From positions 442,286-484,532 of the forward strand of contig NZ_JH815193.1 in assembly GCF_000296405.1 (NCBI RefSeq): DNA of 42,247 bases, given 5' to 3'. The translations under genes and the position numbers were made by a program. Under the pieces are notes generated by a model, which worked only from the letters and a program-made list of their open reading frames with translations, had not been told where the DNA came from and made no database searches. Source of the DNA: Corynebacterium otitidis ATCC 51513 (lineage in GTDB: Bacteria; Actinomycetota; Actinomycetes; Mycobacteriales; Mycobacteriaceae). Positions 7,479-15,610 of this stretch are shown one piece after another. How positions within the stretch are numbered: the first letter of the stretch is position 1; each line of letters starts with the position of its first letter.

Positions 7479-8930
7479 ATGGACGAGCCCCAGCCGACGA
7501 CCCGGTTCCGCCCCGAGCTCCACATGATCCCGGAGCGGGGCGTGCTCAACGCCCCGGCCACGGTCGTCGTCGACGGGGCCACGTGGCACCTCTTCCACCA
7601 GTACCAGCCGGAGCTCGGCGCGCCGTCCCGGTGGGGCCACCAGGCCTCCGAGCAGAACCCCTTCGACTGGGAGGAGCTCGACGACGTGCTCGCCCCCGAG
7701 GACGGGGAGGACTCCCTGCGCGCCGGCGCGGGCGTCGTTGACGGCTCGGGCGTGAACCTCTACTTCACCTCCGTGCGGGGCGGCTCGCGGGAGGTGCACC
7801 TCGCCCGGATCGACGACCTCGCCGAGACGACCCTCGACCTCCAGTCCGAGGAGCTCGCCCTCGACCCCGGGGTGCTCCGCGAGGGCCCGGTCGTGACCGA
7901 CGCCGCCGGCGAGGCCGAGAGCCTGCGCAACTTCCGCTCCCCCTGCGTCGTGCCGGCCTGGCGCGACGAGGACGAGCGTGCCGCCGGCCACGACGGCTGG
8001 CTCATGCTCGCCGTCGCGGACAACACCTCCGGGCCCAGGCTCGTCATCCTCGAGAGCCCCGACGGGCGCGACTTCACGCTGACCGGGGTGTTGTCCTTCA
8101 CCGGCAAGGACAGCGGGCTGGAGAACGAGCACGCGGTCGTGAGCCCCAGGCTCGTTAGGCTCCGCGACGAGGTCGACGGCGGGATCCGCGACATCCTCTT
8201 GGTCAACCTCGAGCGCGACGGGGTGGACGTCTCCGGCTACCTGGTCGGCACGCTCAGCGGCGCGGAGTTCACCGTCGAGCAGCCCTTCCGCCGCATCGAC
8301 CACGGCCACGACTTCACCCGGCCGCGCAACACGCACATCGCCGGGCGCGAGTTCAACGGCGGCAGCGTCTACGACACCGCCATCATCGTCGGGCTCATGG
8401 GCGGCGTGGGAAGGCTCGACGACCCGTCCAAGCACCCCTCCCTGAAGGCCGAGGGCTGGGCCAACGCCATCTCCATGCCCAGGCTCTTAAGCCTCCAGGG
8501 CGGGCTGGTCTACCAGACCCCCGTGCCGGGCATCTTGAGCGCCGTGAGCGACTCCAACCGGGCGCGCTCGTGGACCGGGCTCGCGGAGATCCCCGCCGAC
8601 GGCGAGTCCTCGCTGACCCTCGACATCCTCGACAGCGAGGGCGAGGTCGCAGCCCGGGTCACCCACCGCGGCGACCGCCTCGAGCTGGACCGCTCGATGA
8701 ACCCCTACCACGAGGGCTCCGAGCCCGCGGCCGCGAGCCTCGAGGAGGCCGACAGCGACTCGCTCACCGTCATCGTCGACGGCAAGACCGTCGAGATCTT
8801 CGCCGACTCCGGCCAGGTGACGATGGCCAGCCGCGTCTACATCGAGGGCGGCTGCTCCGGGCTGCGCCCCGCCACGACCGGCAACGCCGAGGTCGCCAAC
8901 GAGATCACCCGCGCCGGCAGCGAAGCATAA
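7479..8930 (+). CDS. Glycoside hydrolase family 32-like protein lacking canonical catalytic acids
   Basis: The 483-residue protein aligns by eye with GH32 sucrases/levanases across both domains: the N-terminal propeller start (RPELHMIP..GVLNAP, WHLFHQYQP, SRWGHQASE), NFRSPCVV, and a C-terminal beta-sandwich (ELDRSMNPYH, SLTVIVDGKTVEIFADSG). The three catalytic residues are replaced. The nucleophile Asp of WMNDPNG is Ala25 (LNAPA), the RDP Asp is Ser154 (FRSP), and the EC acid/base Glu is replaced in VVSP (Val221). I therefore expect no classical invertase activity; it may bind sugar or act by another route. There is no signal peptide. ATG 7479 follows GGAGGAG at 12 nt; an earlier in-frame ATG at 7437 lacks a ribosome site. 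It is monocistronic, with strong terminators. I recall similar corynebacterial proteins with the same substitutions. Confidence 0.85.
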   Translation: MDEPQPTTRFRPELHMIPERGVLNAPATVVVDGATWHLFHQYQPELGAPSRWGHQASEQNPFDWEELDDVLAPEDGEDSLRAGAGVVDGSGVNLYFTSVRGGSREVHLARIDDLAETTLDLQSEELALDPGVLREGPVVTDAAGEAESLRNFRSPCVVPAWRDEDERAAGHDGWLMLAVADNTSGPRLVILESPDGRDFTLTGVLSFTGKDSGLENEHAVVSPRLVRLRDEVDGGIRDILLVNLERDGVDVSGYLVGTLSGAEFTVEQPFRRIDHGHDFTRPRNTHIAGREFNGGSVYDTAIIVGLMGGVGRLDDPSKHPSLKAEGWANAISMPRLLSLQGGLVYQTPVPGILSAVSDSNRARSWTGLAEIPADGESSLTLDILDSEGEVAARVTHRGDRLELDRSMNPYHEGSEPAAASLEEADSDSLTVIVDGKTVEIFADSGQVTMASRVYIEGGCSGLRPATTGNAEVANEITRAGSEA

Positions 8931-8936
8931 GAAAAA

Positions 8937-8970
8937 CCCCGGGGAGGCGCCTGCACGCCGATCCCCGGGG
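8937..8970 (+). terminator. First hairpin after the GH32-like gene
   Basis: A 9-bp perfect stem (8937-8945 with 8962-8970) has a 16-nt loop and starts 7 nt after the stop codon, preceded by an A-run. It stands directly before a stronger terminator. Confidence 0.5.
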
Positions 8971-8977
8971 GGTCAAG

Positions 8978-9005
8978 AGGGCGCCCGCCGCGGGCGCCCT
9001 TTTTT
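8978..9005 (+). terminator. Strong intrinsic terminator
   Basis: A perfect 10-bp stem (8978-8987 with 8991-9000) has a 3-nt loop and is followed by a run of T ending at 9005. It is the clearest rho-independent terminator of the window. Confidence 0.9.
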
Positions 9006-9020
9006 CAGGGCCTCGTCCGG

Positions 9021-9713
9021 CTAGTAGGACCCGAACTCGCTGCCCGCGATGCCGGTGAACAACCCGGTGATAACGCTCGCTCCGGTGATGAGCAGCAACA
9101 GCCCGATAACCAGCGGGATCGCGCCCATGACGATGCCGAGGATCGCGAGGTCGCGGCGCTGGTAGGGCCCGTCGATGTGCGCGGCGCGGCGCAGCCCGAG
9201 GATGCCCAAAACGAGCGCGGCGAGCGCCACGCCCAGCGACGGCAGGATGCCGATCAGCGTGAGCTGCAGGATCGGCCCGGCGATGCCCAGCACCGCCGAG
9301 GCGAGCGCCACGCCGTTCTTGTGCGGCCCGGCGAGCACGACCGGGAGGAAGGGCTGCGCCTGGCCGCCGTTCGCGGCGCTCAGCTCGTGGCCGAGCGGGA
9401 TCCCGCCGCCGGTGGGCTCCTGCGGGGCCGCCGCGTAGGCCGCCTGCTCCTGGCCCCCGCCCTGCGCGGGCTGCTGCGGAGCGGGCTGCTGCTGCCCCGC
9501 CTGCGCGGACTGCTGGGACGCGGCGGACTGCTGCCCGCCCGGCTGCTGGGAGTGGCGCGCACCCCCGGAGCGGCGCGAGGACTCGCCCTCTGGGCGCTGC
9601 CCGCCCGCGGGGGCCTGCTGCGCGCGCTGCTCCTGGGCGCCGGCGCCCTGGTTGGCCGCCGGGCGGTTGCTCAGCCAGAAGTTCTCGCCGCCGGGGCTCT
9701 TCTCGTCTGCCAT
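9021..9713 (-). CDS. DUF4190-type membrane protein with Gln-rich N-terminal region
   Basis: The protein has 230 residues from ATG 9713, which follows GGAGGAG at 7 nt. Residues ~1-120 are low-complexity, rich in Gln, Ala, Gly and Pro (many QQ and QPG units), and probably disordered. The C-terminal half has three hydrophobic segments: VALASAVLGIAGPILQLTLIGIL, LGVALAALVLGILGLRRA, and a long one through IPLVIGLLLLITGASVITGLF. The order of a membrane pair followed by GxxGLRRA fits DUF4190 proteins, which often carry such tails in actinobacteria. The function is unknown. A longer frame back to 9854 is Arg-rich and lacks a ribosome site, so I rejected it. It converges with the GH32-like gene across the double terminator. 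Confidence 0.8.
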   Translation of the reverse strand: MADEKSPGGENFWLSNRPAANQGAGAQEQRAQQAPAGGQRPEGESSRRSGGARHSQQPGGQQSAASQQSAQAGQQQPAPQQPAQGGGQEQAAYAAAPQEPTGGGIPLGHELSAANGGQAQPFLPVVLAGPHKNGVALASAVLGIAGPILQLTLIGILPSLGVALAALVLGILGLRRAAHIDGPYQRRDLAILGIVMGAIPLVIGLLLLITGASVITGLFTGIAGSEFGSY

Positions 9714-9889
9714 CCTCGGTCTCCTCCTCGGTGTCTTCATCCCCGGCCGCGGGCCGGCTCGTCTCTCATTTCCCGGCGCCCGTGTCCGGCGCCACTGCAG
9801 GCGAGCATAGCCGGGCCGCCTAGCGCGGCGGCGCCGACCGCCCCGGCGCGGCACGAAGCCCGGGGCGGCCCGGCGCCCGGGGCCGAGCG

Positions 9890-10756
9890 TTAGGAGGCGG
9901 GGGCGAGCCGCGTGATCGTCGCGCGAGCGGTGACGCGCATCTGCTCGGGCAGCGTCTGGATCCGCTCGTTAAGCACCCCGGGCTCGAGGTGGCGCGCCGA
10001 GGGGCTCATGCCGACCTGCGCGGCGATGGACTCCTGGTCGAGGTCCATCTCGAACTCGACGAGCTCGGGCTCGCCGATGGGGCTGAGCAGCCCCTCGGCC
10101 TGCGCGATGAGGCGCTCGACCTTGCCCTTCTCGACGTCGATGATGCCCAGCGGGTCACGCAGCTCCTTCAGGTGCCCGGGGTCCGCGGTGAGGACCACGA
10201 CCTCCCCGCCGGGCTTGAGGACGCGGGCGAACTCCGCGGCGTTGCGCGGCGCGAAGATCACGGTGATCGCGTCGATGGAGTGGTCCTTGAGCGGCAGGCG
10301 CTGCCACGCGTCGGCGACGACCGCGCCGACCCTGGGGTGGCACTTGGCGAGGTGCTTCGCCGCGGGCACCGACACATCCAGCCCCACGCCGCGCGCGCCC
10401 TCGATGGAGTCGAGGGTGTGGGCGAGGTAGTAGCCGGTGCCAGCTCCCACCTCGCAGACGACGGGCCGCTCGCCGGCCTCGGGGTTCTGGTCGATGCCGT
10501 CGGCGACGGCGCCGCTCACGGCCTCGACGAAGGGCGCGAAGTGCCCGCCGGAGAGGAACGCCTCGCGGGCGAGGAGCATCTCCATGTCGTCGCCCTGGAA
10601 CTTGCGGCCCCCGCCCCCGACGAGGTTGACGTAGCCCTGCCGGGCGACGTCGAAGCTGTGGCCGGTCTCGGAGACGATGCGGGAGAAGTTGTCCTCCCCG
10701 CGCAGGGCGGACCCGTCCGCGGGGTCCGCGAGCACGTCAATGACGTCGGAGAGCAT
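9890..10756 (-). CDS. RlmA-like rRNA (guanine-N1) methyltransferase, zinc ligands absent
   Basis: This 288-residue protein resembles RlmA/TlrB 23S rRNA G745/G748 methyltransferases. It has the GHSFDVARQGYVNLV segment, RKFQGDDMEML, and a class I SAM domain with motif I CEVGAGTGYYL (about 100-110) and the later VIFAPRNAAEFARVLKPGG. In classical RlmA the N-terminus is a zinc ribbon with three Cys and one His. Here the start VIDVLADPADGSAL has no cysteines, and only the His of GHSFD remains. The protein may thus have lost zinc, or belong to a zinc-free actinobacterial branch. ATG 10756 is preceded by AAGGGG at 11 nt. It follows the LOG gene on the same strand but with a 184-bp gap going downstream. 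The substrate is inferred. Confidence 0.8.
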   Translation of the reverse strand: MLSDVIDVLADPADGSALRGEDNFSRIVSETGHSFDVARQGYVNLVGGGGRKFQGDDMEMLLAREAFLSGGHFAPFVEAVSGAVADGIDQNPEAGERPVVCEVGAGTGYYLAHTLDSIEGARGVGLDVSVPAAKHLAKCHPRVGAVVADAWQRLPLKDHSIDAITVIFAPRNAAEFARVLKPGGEVVVLTADPGHLKELRDPLGIIDVEKGKVERLIAQAEGLLSPIGEPELVEFEMDLDQESIAAQVGMSPSARHLEPGVLNERIQTLPEQMRVTARATITRLAPAS

Positions 10757-10940
10757 TGATCGAAAGCCCCTTACTCACCTTGAGGAACGACGAAGCCAGT
10801 CGCCTGTCACGAAGCCTTAAGGATAGCTCGACTACGAGCCAGGATATGTGACACCCCTCCCGGGCCGCGGTGGGATGCGGCACAACGCCGTCGCTCTGGG
10901 TGCGGCCGGGCGGGAGGGGTGGGTTGGCGGCGGCGGGGCC

Positions 10941-11744
10941 TTAGGGCTCCTCGCGGAGCCTCGTGGCGCGGTTCACGGCGGTGCTATGGGCCTTGAGGAT
11001 GTAGTCCATCGCCTCGTCGACGGAGTCGGTGACGAGGAAGAGGTCGGGGTCGGTCTCGTCGATCATGTTCTCCTTGACGAGCCGCTCGCGGATCCAGTCG
11101 ACGAGACCGCCCCAGTACTCCTTGTCGAGGAGCACCATGGGGTAGTCGGTGACCTTGCCGGTCTGGACCATGCAGAGCACCTCGAAGAGCTCGTCTAAGG
11201 TCCCGAAGCCCCCGGGCAGGCAGATGAAGCCCTGGGTGTACTTGAGGAACATGACCTTGCGGACGAAGAAGTAGCGGAAGTTGAGCCCCAGGCCGACGTA
11301 GGGGTTGAGCTCGTCCTCGTGGGGCAGCTCGATGCCGAGCCCCACGGACTTCCCGCCGGCCTCGTAGGCGCCGCGGTTCGCGGCCTCCATGAGGCCTGGG
11401 CCGCCGCCGGTGACGACGGCGTACTTCTCCTCGGCGAGGCGCCTCCCGGCGGCGCGGCCGAGCTCGTAGTACTCGTGGCCCTCCTTGACCCGCGCGGAGC
11501 CTAAGATGCTCACCGCGCGCGGCAGGTCGGCGAGCGCGTCGAAGCCCGAGACGAACTCCGACTGGATGCGCAGGATGCGCCACGGGTCGGCGTGCATCCA
11601 GTCGTGGTCGGCGGGCAGCTCCAGGAGCCGCTGGTCGTAGGTGGACTCCTTGGTGCCCTCGCTGTCGAGGAGCACGGGGCCGCGCAGCGTGCGCCTGGCG
11701 CGGTGGCGGCGCGGGTCGTCGGATCGATGAGGGGTGGTCGTCAT
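10941..11744 (-). CDS. LOG-family protein (TIGR00730, cytokinin-riboside-monophosphate phosphoribohydrolase type)
   Basis: The protein has 267 residues. The Rossmann fold shows SILGSARVKEGHEYYELGR, the GGGPGLMEAANRGAYEAGGKS stretch and the family hallmark PGGFGTLDE (about 178-186) with its catalytic Arg/Glu environment. Members were once called lysine decarboxylases but hydrolyse nucleoside monophosphates (release of base and ribose-5-phosphate). ATG 11744 has no ribosome site and lies exactly 7 nt after TAGCGT, so it probably has its own leaderless promoter just behind dapE, 36 bp downstream of the dapE stop. GCGACA 17 nt further up is a fair -35. LOG-type genes lie near dapE in related genomes. 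The physiological substrate is unknown. Confidence 0.88.
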   Translation of the reverse strand: MTTTPHRSDDPRRHRARRTLRGPVLLDSEGTKESTYDQRLLELPADHDWMHADPWRILRIQSEFVSGFDALADLPRAVSILGSARVKEGHEYYELGRAAGRRLAEEKYAVVTGGGPGLMEAANRGAYEAGGKSVGLGIELPHEDELNPYVGLGLNFRYFFVRKVMFLKYTQGFICLPGGFGTLDELFEVLCMVQTGKVTDYPMVLLDKEYWGGLVDWIRERLVKENMIDETDPDLFLVTDSVDEAMDYILKAHSTAVNRATRLREEP

Positions 11745-11751
11745 GGGCTCG

Positions 11752-11757
11752 ACGCTA
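11752..11757 (-). promoter_or_regulatory. -10 hexamer of a probable leaderless LOG-gene transcript
   Basis: TAGCGT on the minus strand is followed by 7 nt (CGAGCCC) and then ATG 11744. GCGACA lies 17 nt upstream as a possible -35. Confidence 0.5.
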
Positions 11758-11780
11758 CCGGCAGCGGCGCCGCCTGTCGC

Positions 11781-12947
11781 CTAGGAGGTCAGGTAGGTCG
11801 ACAGCGTCTCCGACAGGCCGGTGATCTCGGATGTGGGGCACTGCTCGTCGCGCTTGTGGGCGAACCCCGGGTCGCCGCAGCCGAGGTTGACCGCCGGGAT
11901 GCCGAGCTCCCCGAAGCGGGAGACGTCCGTCCAGCCGTACTTCGCGCGGAACTCCCCGCCCACCGCGTGAAGCAGCGAGGCGGCGGCCGGCTCGTCGAGG
12001 CCGGGCGCCGCGGCCCCGGAGAAGTCCTCGACGCGGACGCTCAGGCCCTCGCCGGTGGCCTCCCCGCCGGGCTCGTAGCCCGGGTGCGGCACCCCGAGAA
12101 CCTCGACGAGGTGGTCCATCGCGTCGTTCGCCTCCCGGTCGGGGGCGTAGCGGAAGTTGACGAGCAGGCTCGCCTCGTCGGGGATGACGTTGGTGGCCAC
12201 CCCACCCTCGATGCCGACGACGTTGAGGCCCTCCCGGTAGGTGCAGCCGCCGACCTCGACGGCCTCGCGGGGCTCGTAGTCGGCGGTTTTCGCGAGCACC
12301 GGCGCGAGGCGGTGGATGGCGTTGTCGCCGAGCCACGCGCGCGCCGAGTGGGCGCGGGTGCCCGCCGCGTCGATCTTTAGCCGGATGGAGCCCTGGCAGC
12401 CGGCCTCGACGATGCCCTCGGAGGGCTCGCCGAGCAGGGCGATGTCGCCCGCGAGCCACTCGGGGTGGGCCTCGGCGACGTGGCGCAGCCCGTTGTGGCG
12501 CGCGTCGACCTCCTCGGCCTCGTAGGCCACGAGCGTGAGGTCCCGCTTGAGGTCCTCGGAGTCGTGGAGGGCCGCGAACGCGTGCAGGTAGACCGCCAGG
12601 CCGGTCTTCATGTCGACCGCCCCGCAGCCGAAAATCGCCTCCCGGCCGGCGTCGTCGGTGATCGCGCGATGGGGAACGTTGTCGGCGATGGGCACGGTGT
12701 CGACGTGCCCGGCGAGCACGACGCGCTCCGAAAGGCCCCGGTCGGTGCGCGCGACGACGGTGTTGCCGAGCCGGCGCACCCACAGGTCCCCGCCGAGTCC
12801 GCGGAGCGCCTGCTCGATGGCGTCGGCGATCGGCCCCTCGTGGCGGGAGGGGCTGGGGATGTCGATGAGCCGCCGGGCGAGCTCCACGGGATCGGCCCGC
12901 AGGTCGAGCGGCGCGGCGTCGGTCGGAATCTGGCGCTCGGAAGTCAC
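11781..12947 (-). CDS. dapE: Succinyl-diaminopimelate desuccinylase
   Basis: This 388-residue M20-family metalloenzyme converts N-succinyl-LL-diaminopimelate to LL-diaminopimelate and succinate in lysine and peptidoglycan synthesis. Metal-site motifs are in order: GHVDTVP (His), FGCGAVDMKTG (bridging Asp), AYEAEEVD (catalytic Glu), a GEPSEGIVEAGCQG stretch and the C-terminal HKRDEQC (His). The start could be GTG 12956 or GTG 12947. I prefer 12947 because TAGGGT lies exactly 7 nt before it, giving a leaderless mRNA. It diverges from aroP with a very short shared promoter region (about 70 bp). The succinylase branch is completed here by dapD and dapC. Confidence 0.93.
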   Translation of the reverse strand: MTSERQIPTDAAPLDLRADPVELARRLIDIPSPSRHEGPIADAIEQALRGLGGDLWVRRLGNTVVARTDRGLSERVVLAGHVDTVPIADNVPHRAITDDAGREAIFGCGAVDMKTGLAVYLHAFAALHDSEDLKRDLTLVAYEAEEVDARHNGLRHVAEAHPEWLAGDIALLGEPSEGIVEAGCQGSIRLKIDAAGTRAHSARAWLGDNAIHRLAPVLAKTADYEPREAVEVGGCTYREGLNVVGIEGGVATNVIPDEASLLVNFRYAPDREANDAMDHLVEVLGVPHPGYEPGGEATGEGLSVRVEDFSGAAAPGLDEPAAASLLHAVGGEFRAKYGWTDVSRFGELGIPAVNLGCGDPGFAHKRDEQCPTSEITGLSETLSTYLTS

Positions 12948-12954
12948 CCGCCCC

Positions 12955-12960
12955 ACCCTA
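12955..12960 (-). promoter_or_regulatory. -10 hexamer of a probable leaderless dapE transcript
   Basis: TAGGGT on the minus strand, then 7 nt (GGGGCGG), then GTG 12947. The alternative start GTG 12956 would overlap this hexamer. Confidence 0.5.
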
Positions 12961-13004
12961 TTCGACCCGCCTCACCCCGCGGGCGCCCGCGCAGGCCAGG
13001 GGGC

Positions 13005-13010
13005 TAAACT
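13005..13010 (+). promoter_or_regulatory. -10 hexamer of aroP
   Basis: TAAACT lies 8 nt before ATG 13019, with no ribosome site between. It suggests a leaderless or 1-2 nt leader transcript, divergent from the dapE promoter. Confidence 0.45.
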
Positions 13011-13018
13011 TTCTGGCC

Positions 13019-14437
13019 ATGAACGCAACCACGACCGCCGGCACGGTCAGCCCCGCCGAGGGCAAGGGCTTAAAAACCCGCCACCTCACGATGATGGGGC
13101 TGGGCTCCGCGATCGGCGCCGGCCTCTTCCTCGGCACCGGGGTGGGGATCAGCGCGGCCGGGCCCGCGATCCTCATCGCCTACGTCATCGCGGGCGCGCT
13201 CGTCGTGCTGGTGATGCAGATGCTCGGCGAGATGGCCGCCGCCAGGCCCTCCTCGGGCTCGTTCGCCACCTACGCCCGGCAGGCCTTCGGCCACTGGGGC
13301 GGGTTCTACCTCGGCTGGCTCTACTGGTTCATGCTCATCGGCGTCATGGGCTCGGAGATGACCGGCGCCGCGGCGATCATGGGCGCGTGGTTCGACGTCG
13401 AGCCGTGGATCCCCGCGCTCATCGCCGTGGTGTTCTTCGCGGTCGTCAACTTCGCGGCCGTGCGGGGCTTCGGCGAGTTCGAGTACTGGTTCGCGATCAT
13501 CAAGGTCGCGGTCATCTGCGTGTTCCTCGTCATCGGCGTGGCCCTCATCTTCGGCTGGTTGCCGGGCCACAGCTTCGTCGGCACGGAGAACTTCCTCGGC
13601 GACGGGTTCATGCCCAACGGGCTGCCCGGCCTCGCCGCGGGGCTGCTCGCCGTGGCGTTCGCGTTCGGCGGCATCGAGATCGTCACCATCGCCGCCGCCG
13701 AGTCCACCGAGCCGGGCAACTCCATCAAGCGGGCGGTGCGCGCCGTGATCTGGCGCATCGGCGTGTTCTACGTCGGCTCCGTCCTCGTCATTAGCTTCCT
13801 TTTGCCCTACGAGCAGATCGGCGACGCCGACACCGCCGCCGAGTCGCCGTTCACCATGGTGCTTGGGCTCGCCGACATCCCCGGCGCCGTCGTCATCATG
13901 GAGGCCGTCATCGTCGTGGCGCTGCTCTCCGCGTTAAACGCGCAGATCTACGCCTCCTCGCGGGTGTGCTACAACCTCGCCGTCGACCGCGACGCGCCCG
14001 GCGTCTTCCGTCGCACCAACGACGCGGGGGTGCCCATCCCCGCGGTGGTGCTCTCCATGGTCTTCGCGTTCGGCTCCGTGGCGCTGCAGTGGTGGAACCC
14101 CACCGGGCTGCTCGACTTCCTCCTTAGCGCCGTGGGCGGCTGCCTCGTCGTCGTGTGGGTCATGATCGTTTTGAGCTACCTCAAGCTCCACCCCGAGCTC
14201 GAGCGCAACGGCGAGATCGCCCAGGTGCGGATGTGGGGCTACCCGTGGCTCGCGTGGACCACGCTCATCGCGCTCGCCGCGCTCATCCTGCTCATGCTCT
14301 TCGACGCGGACGCGCGCTTCCAGCTCGTCTCCGTCGCCGGCGTGAGCGTCGTGCTGCTCGTCGCCTCGGCGATCACCCACTACGCACAGCGCAACTCGCC
14401 CGCGCCGGTCTCCCCCTCCCGCCGCGGCAGGCAGTAG
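13019..14437 (+). CDS. aroP: APC-family amino acid permease, AroP type
   Basis: The 472-residue protein has about 12 hydrophobic segments and the amino-acid/polyamine/organocation family start: LKTRHLTMMGLGSAIGAGLF, with the substrate-binding GSAIGAGL loop in helix 1. AFGGIEIVTIAAAES lies in helix 6 and ALNAQIYASSRVCYNLA in helix 8. These fit proton-coupled aromatic amino acid/GABA permeases of the cytoplasmic membrane. I name it aroP because, from memory, aroP lies between dapD and dapE in Corynebacterium glutamicum, the same context as here. The substrate is not proven by sequence; a GABA or other amino acid permease is possible. A GC-rich hairpin follows the stop. Confidence 0.85.
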   Translation: MNATTTAGTVSPAEGKGLKTRHLTMMGLGSAIGAGLFLGTGVGISAAGPAILIAYVIAGALVVLVMQMLGEMAAARPSSGSFATYARQAFGHWGGFYLGWLYWFMLIGVMGSEMTGAAAIMGAWFDVEPWIPALIAVVFFAVVNFAAVRGFGEFEYWFAIIKVAVICVFLVIGVALIFGWLPGHSFVGTENFLGDGFMPNGLPGLAAGLLAVAFAFGGIEIVTIAAAESTEPGNSIKRAVRAVIWRIGVFYVGSVLVISFLLPYEQIGDADTAAESPFTMVLGLADIPGAVVIMEAVIVVALLSALNAQIYASSRVCYNLAVDRDAPGVFRRTNDAGVPIPAVVLSMVFAFGSVALQWWNPTGLLDFLLSAVGGCLVVVWVMIVLSYLKLHPELERNGEIAQVRMWGYPWLAWTTLIALAALILLMLFDADARFQLVSVAGVSVVLLVASAITHYAQRNSPAPVSPSRRGRQ

Positions 14438-14456
14438 GGCCTTAGCGAGTCACGGC

Positions 14457-14482
14457 CCCGCCCGCCCCGCGGAGCGGGCGGG
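14457..14482 (+). terminator. GC-rich hairpin after aroP
   Basis: A 9-bp perfect stem (14457-14465 with 14474-14482) has an 8-nt loop and no T-run. It could weakly terminate aroP transcription before the dapD promoter. Confidence 0.45.
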
Positions 14483-14493
14483 CGGGCGTGCGG

Positions 14494-14499
14494 TAGGTT
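14494..14499 (+). promoter_or_regulatory. -10 hexamer of a probable leaderless dapD transcript
   Basis: TAGGTT, then 7 nt (CGGGGGC), then ATG 14507. The G-run touches the start codon and is too close to act as a ribosome site. Confidence 0.5.
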
Positions 14500-14506
14500 C
14501 GGGGGC

Positions 14507-15475
14507 ATGACTTCTGCCAACGCAACAGGCCTAGCGACGATCACCCACACCGGCGAGGTCCTCGACGTGTGGTACCCCGCGCCGAAGCTCGCAGACGAGC
14601 CGGCGCGCCCCGGCACGGAGCGCCTCGATACCGCGCCCGGGCACCTCGCCGAGCTCGTCGGCGCGGACGAGGACCGCGGCGTCGCGCGCGTCGCCGTGGA
14701 GACCACCATCGGGGACCTTGACGAGGCCCCGGCGGACACCTACGACGCGTTCCTGCGCCTCCACCTGCTCTCCCACCGGCTGGTCAAGCCCCACGGCCAG
14801 AACCTCGACGGGCTGTTCGGGAAGCTCAACAACGTCGTGTGGACGAACTTCGGGCCCTGCTCGACGACCGACTTCGAGCTCGTGCGCGCGCGGCTTACGC
14901 GCCGCGGGCCGGTCACGGTCTACCTCGTCGACAAGTTCCCTCGCATGGTCGACTACGTCGTGCCCTCCGGCGTGCGCATCGGGGATGCGAACCGCGTGCG
15001 CCTCGGCGCCTACCTCGCGGAGGGCACCACCGTCATGCACGAGGGCTTCGTCAACTTCAACGCCGGCACGCTCGGCCACTCCATGGTCGAGGGCCGGATC
15101 TCCGCGGGCGTCGTCGTCGGCGACGGCTCCGACCTCGGCGGCAGCGCCTCGGTGATGGGCACGCTCTCCGGCGGCGGCAAGGAGGTCATCTCCATCGGGG
15201 AGGGCTGCCTGCTCGGCGCGAACTCGGGCGTGGGCATCTCGCTCGGCGACAACTGCGTCGTCGAGGCGGGCCTGTACGTCACCGCGGGCGCGAAGGTCGT
15301 CGCGCGCGGCGCCGTCGCCGAGGCGCTCGGCGCGACGGACGGCGACTCGGTGAAGGCGTCGCGAATCTCCGGGGTGAGCGGCGTACTGCTTCGCCGAGAC
15401 TCCATCAGCGGCGCGATCGAGGCGATCCCCAACGCCACCGAGGTCACCCTCAACGCGGAGCTCCACGCGAACTAG
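14507..15475 (+). CDS. dapD: 2,3,4,5-tetrahydropyridine-2,6-dicarboxylate N-succinyltransferase
   Basis: The 322-residue actinobacterial DapD transfers succinyl from succinyl-CoA to tetrahydrodipicolinate, the first step of the succinylase branch to meso-diaminopimelate and lysine. The N-terminal helical domain (about 1-150) includes [21 protein letters not shown] left-handed beta-helix follows, with hexapeptide-like turns ([20 protein letters not shown], then [20 protein letters not shown] and the [20 protein letters not shown] stretch) typical of trimeric acyltransferases. The DapD motif [16 protein letters not shown] is intact. It is monocistronic with its own promoter and two terminator-like hairpins. 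It faces away from dapC-fdxC, so the pathway genes here are not one operon. Confidence 0.95.
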   Translation: MTSANATGLATITHTGEVLDVWYPAPKLADEPARPGTERLDTAPGHLAELVGADEDRGVARVAVETTIGDLDEAPADTYDAFLRLHLLSHRLVKPHGQNLDGLFGKLNNVVWTNFGPCSTTDFELVRARLTRRGPVTVYLVDKFPRMVDYVVPSGVRIGDANRVRLGAYLAEGTTVMHEGFVNFNAGTLGHSMVEGRISAGVVVGDGSDLGGSASVMGTLSGGGKEVISIGEGCLLGANSGVGISLGDNCVVEAGLYVTAGAKVVARGAVAEALGATDGDSVKASRISGVSGVLLRRDSISGAIEAIPNATEVTLNAELHAN

Positions 15476-15480
15476 CGCTA

Positions 15481-15507
15481 CCGCGCCGCGGCCACTGCGC
15501 GGCGCGG
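15481..15507 (+). terminator. First hairpin after dapD
   Basis: A 10-bp perfect stem (15481-15490 with 15498-15507) and 7-nt loop begin right after the dapD stop; no T-run follows. It precedes a stronger terminator. Confidence 0.45.
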
Positions 15508-15517
15508 CACACGAACC

Positions 15518-15556
15518 AGGGCCCCGGCCCGCCGCTTGGGCGGGCCGGGGCCCTTT
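15518..15556 (+). terminator. Strong terminator after dapD
   Basis: A 16-bp perfect stem (15518-15533 with 15539-15554) has a 5-nt loop and is followed by a short T-tract. It would also form on the minus strand for the convergent GtrA gene. Confidence 0.8.
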
Positions 15557-15591
15557 GCGCGTCTCGTCGAATCGGTGCCGGGAGGGACTCC

Positions 15592-15610
15592 CCTCCCCGC
15601 CGCGGGGAGG
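15592..15610 (-). other. 8-bp hairpin downstream of the GtrA-family gene
   Basis: 15592-15599 pairs with 15603-15610 around a 3-nt loop, 37 bp past the GtrA-family stop. There is no T-tract; it may help the neighbouring bidirectional terminator. Confidence 0.35.

Noticed and set aside
9714..9889. N-terminal extension of the DUF4190-type protein to 9854
   Set aside because: Arg/Pro-rich, no ribosome site; ATG 9713 has GGAGGAG at good distance.
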